Source of the DNA: Dasypus novemcinctus
Taxonomy: Eukaryota; Chordata; Mammalia; Cingulata; Dasypodidae
Length of the DNA stretch: 64,000 nt
Direction: 5' to 3'
Assembly (NCBI RefSeq): GCF_030445035.2
Contig: NC_080673.1
Span: 200,444,216 to 200,508,215, forward strand
Part shown: piece after piece, positions 58,641-64,000 of the stretch
Layout: every line of letters starts with the position of its first letter
How positions within the stretch are numbered: the stretch's first letter is position 1
Notes under the pieces: generated by a model
Seen by the model: the letters and a program-made list of their open reading frames with translations, nothing else
Told to the model about the DNA's origin: nothing
The model's database searches: none
Translations under genes and position numbers: made by a program

Positions 58641-60413
58641 TCTCACAATTCTCTTGTGTTATCTTAACCCCTCAGCATTCTTGAGCAAAGGTGGCTTTAA
58701 AAAAATCCTGAGAATTCCCATTACTAGTCTCCCTGTTTGGAGAGTAGAGTAAATAAACAGCCTTGGGAAAAATCAAGGAAAATACCTGGAGACTAGGTGG
58801 CTACATATCACTCTGGAGTTTGGAAGGAAGTACTAAGATTTGCTCTCTTCTTGGTCAGTGTGCTAAACCAGCGGCAGTGGAAGATGCCCATGGCTGGGCC
58901 GAGTCCGCTCTGGTCCTGTGTCTCAGAAGACACAGCAGAGTCTAAACCCTCCCGCATGGACTGCCTGCCCTAAGCCAGACCCAACACGGCCCACCTCCAC
59001 AGAGATGAAGAAAGCAACCCCAAGCAACATGCAACCAAACAGACACAGCCAGCAGGACACAGAGGAGGAGGCAAATCTAAAAGAAAGTGGGATGCGAGTG
59101 CTTCATGCAGTTAAATTATTAAGAATATTCTATAATAAAACAAAAGTGATCAAAAGCATTAGGCAAAAACAAATAGTGCAGTGATCAGGAAAATAAACCG
59201 AGGACCTGGACAATATCATTAAGACCGAACAAGTCATCTTAAATAGCAAGAGTAGAGACAAGAGGTGGCAATTAAAGTAGTGACCCAGAGAAAATATTTA
59301 CAGCAATCACAGAGGAGAAAATAATGATTAAAACTAGAGAGGACAGTAGACAGGATGGATGGTCAAATGTCAGAGATGAGCCAACATAAAGACAAAGGAA
59401 CTAAACAATACAATGCAGGAAATTTTCGCTGCATTAGGAAAGAATTGGATCTATACATAAAGAGACCAGAAAAAACTGATACAGAATACTAAGAAAAGCT
59501 TCTTCAGGCACCCAGACAAAAAAAAAACCACAAAACATAAATCAGGAAACCATCAAAAAAATGAACAGGATAAAAACCAGACTTGGCACTTTCAGAACAG
59601 TGTGCAGTGTCAGAAGACACTGGGGCACTGGTGACAAAGTGTGGAGGGAAAGCGCTGTGGCCTTGTGAATGAAATACTTCTCCCCACCCATCTATCCACC
59701 ATCCGCCTATGAGTACACAGACACCTGGAGTGACACTCAGCAAACAGTGACATCAGTCTTGATGGTGTGCTGCTTTCTTCTATTTTTTTCTGTATAACTT
59801 GAGTGTTTTTCCTTTAACTGTCTGCCTGTTTTTCTTCATCAAAATGATAGAAGTTAATAGTAAAAGAGAGAGAGGCAGCAGGGTGTCAGGGTTGAAGTAG
59901 GTGAGGCCCGGGAGGAGCCAGCCCTGAACATGCGAGCAGAGCAGAGGGGGTGGAGGGTTTTGGGAACTGTGGGGCGGTCAGATCAAAGAAGCAAGCAGCC
60001 AGCAGCAAAGACAGAACCGCCAAGCCATTTTGTGAAAGAAGGAAGGGTCCCTCCTAGGGTCAGTATTCTAAGCCCACTTCAATATTCATGACTTCAGAAT
60101 AACCAGTATACTAATAAAAAAGGCAATCAGGAGCAGTGATCCCTCCTGAAAGGGCTACAAAATTCTATTTTCATAAATGAGCAATTAAAGGGATTTAAGG
60201 AAAACAACAACCCCCAAGTTCATCTCTGTCAGCAGGGCCACAGAAGGCCCAGTTTACTCCCCTGGCCAAACACATTTATTCTCTTTAACAGTGTTGACCA
60301 GGGAAAGAGGGAGAAATCAGGCATGGAACAGACCAGTGGGCAAGGACGGAACCGAAGTAAAGTTCTTGATTTATGAAACGGTGACATGGCTGCTGAAGCC
60401 TGACACTTTGGAA
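58641..60413 (-). other. LYAR intron, partly L1-like
   Basis: 59100-59520 is A-rich with L1 ORF1-like texture but no clear frame. The rest is unrecognised. No LYAR exon is visible. Confidence 0.4.
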
Positions 60414-60607
60414 CAGGGGTTGGCAAGCTTTTTCTATAAAGGGGTTTTGCAGACAACATGGTTTGTTACTACAACTCAACTCTGGCCTTGCAGTACTGAA
60501 GCAGCCAGACGATACACAAATGAATGGGCATTGCTACGTTCCAATAAAACTTTATTTACAACGACTCAACAGGGCCAGATGGGATGCGGTTGGTTTGCTG
60601 ACCCTTC
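60414..60607 (+). mobile_element. hAT-type MER element relic
   Basis: Starts CAGGGGTTGGCAAGCTTTTT, has GTTCCAATAAAACTTTATTT inside and ends GGTTTGCTGACCC, the known layout of a short hAT-derived repeat. Confidence 0.75.
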
Positions 60608-61488
60608 TTCAGTAGATTTCATTCAACAATGAGAACAACAAAGATGGACCTCACACACCCAGGTACCTGACCTCACGAGTCTAGAACAGTCACCTGGTAC
60701 TTGGTGGATTAAGATGAGGGGCCAGTGGCCACTATCCTAAATATCCTAGTTAATTCGAGGGATTTTTCACTAGCTTCTCGACTGCATTTGGCAGAATTTA
60801 TAAATCCACTGTGACCGGAGGACTGTCCCCTCACAGGAGTATGCAGGTTCAGTAAATTCATCGATACTCAGAAGATTACCATTCAAACTCTATCTTCAAA
60901 GGGAAAACTATTATTCATTTGGTTTCCAGAATAAAAATTTCCACATAGATGATGTTGGTATTTTCTTTCTACCTTCCTTTCTAAATCCATCCTCCTGACA
61001 TCTGTCTATAAATGATAAGTGACATCCCAGAAGTTATAATTCTCAGTGAATCAGGGATTTCATTACTCTTGGCATTTAATTGTACTCATTTTTATTTCAG
61101 TTAAATAGAAAATTCCTTATATTTATGAAAATATCTTTATTTTGGCTGATTCTGATACCTGACAGAGACATGACAAAGTAAGGTGGTTTGATTATAAAAG
61201 CTCCATTATCAATAAGAGCAGATAAAGATTAGAAAGTATCCATTCACTTTCTTAGCCAAGGGGAAGCTAGCGAGAATTCTAAAATTTTTACAAGGAATCT
61301 GTGAAACACGGGGATTAGAAGCCAAATAAAACGCAATTTTATCAACAGAGAAATACAGAGTGCTCTTTCAAGAAGTTTTAGTTGCTCGATCCCAATCTCC
61401 TATTAGATGGTGTTTCCCGGCTCTTAATCTGCCCAGATGACCGATTTAGCCTTCACCTACGAGACGCAGTGAAAGACACAGACATTAC
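60608..61488 (-). other. LYAR intron, nothing recognised
   Basis: AT-rich, short frames only. Confidence 0.4.
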
Positions 61489-61603
61489 CTGGATCCACGC
61501 CTGCTGCTTAATATCGCCTTTGTGGGTTTTCCCTTCATAACCCTTGCCACCGTACTTCTGATCTTCGCTTATGCATTTCACATGGTTTCTGTAATCATTG
61601 CCC
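61489..61603 (-). CDS. LYAR: LYAR (cell growth-regulating nucleolar protein), first exon in window
   Basis: LYAR is a nucleolar zinc-finger protein involved in ribosome biogenesis, rRNA processing and transcriptional regulation. This exon (acceptor ...TTTAAAG ending at 61604, donor GTAATG starting at 61488) reads G, GNDYRNHVKCISEDQKYGGK, GYEGKTHKGDIKQQAWIQ. NHVKC supplies the last two metal ligands of the second LYAR-type zinc finger; the earlier ligands and the start codon are not in the window and must lie above 64000. Seven exons in the window (61489-61603, 56810-56917, 56620-56703, 52531-52975, 51711-51797, 47246-47331, 46096-46230) join in phase to 352 residues. Adding ~41 missing ones gives about 393, slightly longer than the 379 of human, the excess being in the 52531-52975 exon. 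No break is seen. Confidence 0.96.
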
Positions 61604-61879
61604 CTTTAAAGTGATTTAAAAAAAGTGAGACCATTAGATTGACACCCAAATCAGAGGCTCTGCGTAAAGCTAGTCTACTCCTTCGACCATGTGCAGTCCA
61701 TGCTGTTTTATTTCACAACTGTCCACTGCATAAGCCTCCCCGGACCCCCACCCTACATTCACTGGGCTCATCAGCTCCTGATCAGGACCACATAGCTCCT
61801 TCCTCCACACTGTTCAGTGGAACAGCCCACCTCCAAACTTCTCACCTATCATTTTCCATTAAGGCGAAAATGACTGAAC

Positions 61880-62165
61880 ATAGAAGCAACTATTTAAAAG
61901 TGACCAATTCAGTGGTATTCAGAACACTCATGTTGCTGTGTGACCACCACCTCTATCAAAAAGTTCCAAAACACTGTCCTCATCCCAAGCAGAAACCCCA
62001 TACCCAGTAAGCACTGTCTCCCCGTCCCCTTCTGCCCTCAGCCCCTGCAGCCACAATCTGCGTTATACTGTCTCTAGAATCTGACCTTTTCTGATATTTC
62101 ACATAAATGGAGTCATACAAATGTGATCTTTTACCTCTGGCTTCTTTTTTACCCATCCTTTGTAT
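61880..62165 (-). mobile_element. Antisense old L1M 3' fragment
   Basis: AATTCAGTGGTATTCAGAAC, CATGTTGCTGTGTGACCACC and TTCACATAAATGGAGTCATA are typical antisense L1M 3'-end blocks. Confidence 0.75.
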
Positions 62166-62282
62166 ACCAATATTGTAAACCAAATTAATACATATATTTT
62201 TTTAAGTCATAACTGACTAAATTCTGAATAAGAAAATAGTTCTCTGCAACAGGGTGGTTTTATCATAAATTATAAAAATCTG

Positions 62283-62798
62283 TATGATTTCTGGTGTTCA
62301 AGATGTCGAAGTGAGGATGTGGTGGGTCCTCCCATGCAAAATTCCAGATTTCCCTGGGTCTCCTGGTAGGAGCCATGATCAACTGTGCTGACAACACAGG
62401 CACCAAAAATTTGTATATTACCTCTGTAAAGGGGATCAAGGGACGGCTGAATAGACTTCCTGCTGCTGGTGTGGGTGACATGGCGGTAGCCACAGTTAAG
62501 AAGGGCAAACCAGAACTCAGAAAGAAGGTCCATCCAGCAGTGGTCATTCAATGAGAGCCATACTGGAGAAAAGACACTGTGTTTCTTTATTCTGAAGATA
62601 ATGCAGGGGTCATACTAAACAATAAAGGAAAGATGAAAGGTTCTGCTATCACGGGACCAGTTGCAAAGAAGTGTGCAGATCTGTGGCCCAGGACCGCATC
62701 CAATGCTGGTAGCACTGCATGATTCTCCAGGATATATGTGTAAAATTTAAAAAATTTTTAAATTAAAAATTAAAAATTATTTGCTAAAAAAAAAAACT
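62283..62798 (+). pseudogene. RPL23P: Processed pseudogene of ribosomal protein L23
   Basis: Intronless plus-strand copy with a short 5' UTR (GGTGTTCAAG), the ATG at 62303 and a frame-preserved match to RPL23, a large-subunit ribosomal protein, to the terminal TGA at 62720-62722. Blocks include [36 protein letters not shown] and [17 protein letters not shown]. Codon 4 is TGA, a second TGA follows VVIQ, and one codon is missing there (140 codons including stop instead of 141), so it is dead. It ends in an A-rich tail. It lies antisense in a LYAR intron. Confidence 0.96.
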
Positions 62799-63220
62799 AA
62801 AAGGCCTCTTGGTGACACAATAGGTGATCAATAACTAGTTGAAGAATAAATTTAAAAGCTGGTGTATCAGGTCACTAAAAAGTTCTGGATCTCAGCATAT
62901 TGGGAAAAAAGAAAACTCCATTCTCTTTCATAGACTCTTCAAAACTCTACAAGGTTCATCAGGGAAATGTGGAGGGTGGGGGGCAAAGTCCCCAATTTTC
63001 ACTTGTTTCACATATTTGACTTCCTCCTAGGATTAGGTATGCACAGGGTCTACCAGTTTCCAAAAAAGATTGAAAATTCACTGCCCTAGAATGAAACCCA
63101 AAAGGAAGCTCACAGTTACCATCCACAGACCACACAGGGCATTGGGCAGATGTGGTCATGAGCCAGCTTCCTGCCCAAAACCTCGGAAGCTGCGCAGGAA
63201 TTGACATAAAACCAAAAAGA

Positions 63221-63587
63221 GGGAAACGGACTTTGGCCCAGTGGTTAGGGCGTCCGTCTACCATATGGGAGGTCCGCGGTTCAAACCCCGGGCCTCCTTG
63301 ACCCGTGTGTGGCCATGCGCAGTGCTGATGCGCGCAAGGAGTGCCGTGCCACGCAAGGGTGTCCCCCGTGTGCGGGAGCCCCACGCGCAAGGAGTGCGCC
63401 CGTGAGGAAAGCCGCCCAGCGTGAAAAGAAAGAGCAGCCTGCCCAGGAATGGCACTGCCCACACTTCCTGTGCCGCTGACGACAACAGAAGCGGGCAAAG
63501 AAACAAGACGCAGCAAATGGACACCAAGAACAGACAACCGGGGGGGGGGGAATTAAATAAATAAATAAATCTTTAAAAAAAAAAAAC
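63221..63587 (+). mobile_element. Armadillo SINE, short-body subfamily, 12-bp target duplication
   Basis: Identical AAACCAAAAAGA at 63209-63220 and 63588-63599. Head GGGAAACGGACTTTGGCCCA, as in the 54733 copy, B-box-like GTTCAAACCCC. Confidence 0.97.
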
Positions 63588-64000
63588 AAACCAAAAAGAT
63601 TAGTCATCTGCCAATAATCCACCTTAAGAAACGGCGCATGAGCCAATTGGATCAGCCCTGCCCCTTGTCCGCCAACTCCCTGCCTTCACAGAGACCTCGC
63701 TTACCCTCAGTGGAAGTGTCTCCTTCGCTGTCATCACCATCTTGATATTCTAAGGGTGGCCTGGGCTCCTTTGCTATCAGACACCTCCCTCCCTGTAAAT
63801 TAACGAACAGCTTTTCTGGTGTGCGAGTCCACTGCTTCGAGGGTGCTCTGCACGCAACACCCCGGCCTAGCCAAACTGGCTCCAAAGCCCCTGAAGCCCC
63901 ACTCCACATGGTCAATGCTGGCAGAGGGGCACAGTGGGTGTGGGCCCCTGACAGCGCAGAGGCCCTACTGCCACCACACTTCTCCATCCCTTAAAAATGT

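Larger units (their letters stand above)
61604..64000 (-). other. LYAR upstream intron (partial)
   Basis: No frame here shows the expected N-terminal zinc finger, so this is read as intron running out of the window. It holds the RPL23 pseudogene, an L1 fragment and a SINE. 62800-63207 and 63600-64000 have no recognised feature apart from a minus frame discussed in the findings. Confidence 0.6.

Overview
This is a vertebrate nuclear genome window, almost certainly from an armadillo (Xenarthra, Dasypus-like). Coding sequence sits in short exons with GT/AG splice sites. The background is dense in retroposons, and the dominant one is the tRNA-derived armadillo SINE (DAS-SINE type): about 19 loci on both strands, several with good A/B-box-like motifs, AAATAAATCTTTAAA-like tails and clear target-site duplications. 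The species call rests on my recognition of this SINE and was not checked by a search.

Three protein-coding genes, all on the minus strand, can be supported by reading exons and splice sites. (1) OTOP1 (otopetrin 1 proton channel): only exon 1, at 6112-6466, inside a CpG-rich island; the rest lies beyond position 1. (2) TMEM128 (four-pass membrane protein): complete, with coding exons at 28457-28553, 26923-27064, 23290-23448 and 20280-20379 giving a continuous 165-residue frame, plus an inferred non-coding last exon near 18.3-18.9 kb. (3) LYAR (nucleolar zinc-finger protein): seven exons from 61489-61603 down to 46096-46230, missing only the 5' part (first ~41 residues and 5' UTR), which must lie beyond 64000. 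The order OTOP1-TMEM128-LYAR on one strand is that of human 4p16.

Two processed ribosomal-protein pseudogenes lie inside introns on the plus strand: RPL36 (26501-26877, with a 9-bp target duplication, ending 45 bp from TMEM128 exon 2) and RPL23 (62283-62798, in a LYAR intron). Everything else is intron or intergenic sequence filled with SINEs, L1 fragments (including a ~2.2 kb non-coding block at 13346-15560), two oppositely oriented solo-LTR-like elements, hAT-type DNA transposon relics, MIR relics and microsatellites.

I found no new defence-like, RNA or gene system. The least explained structure is a 93-bp inverted duplication at 31.5-32.1 kb whose second arm is bracketed by 20-bp imperfect direct repeats. 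The other points of interest concern SINE subfamily structure, nested insertions, and a TMEM128 3'-UTR intron 9 nt after the stop codon.
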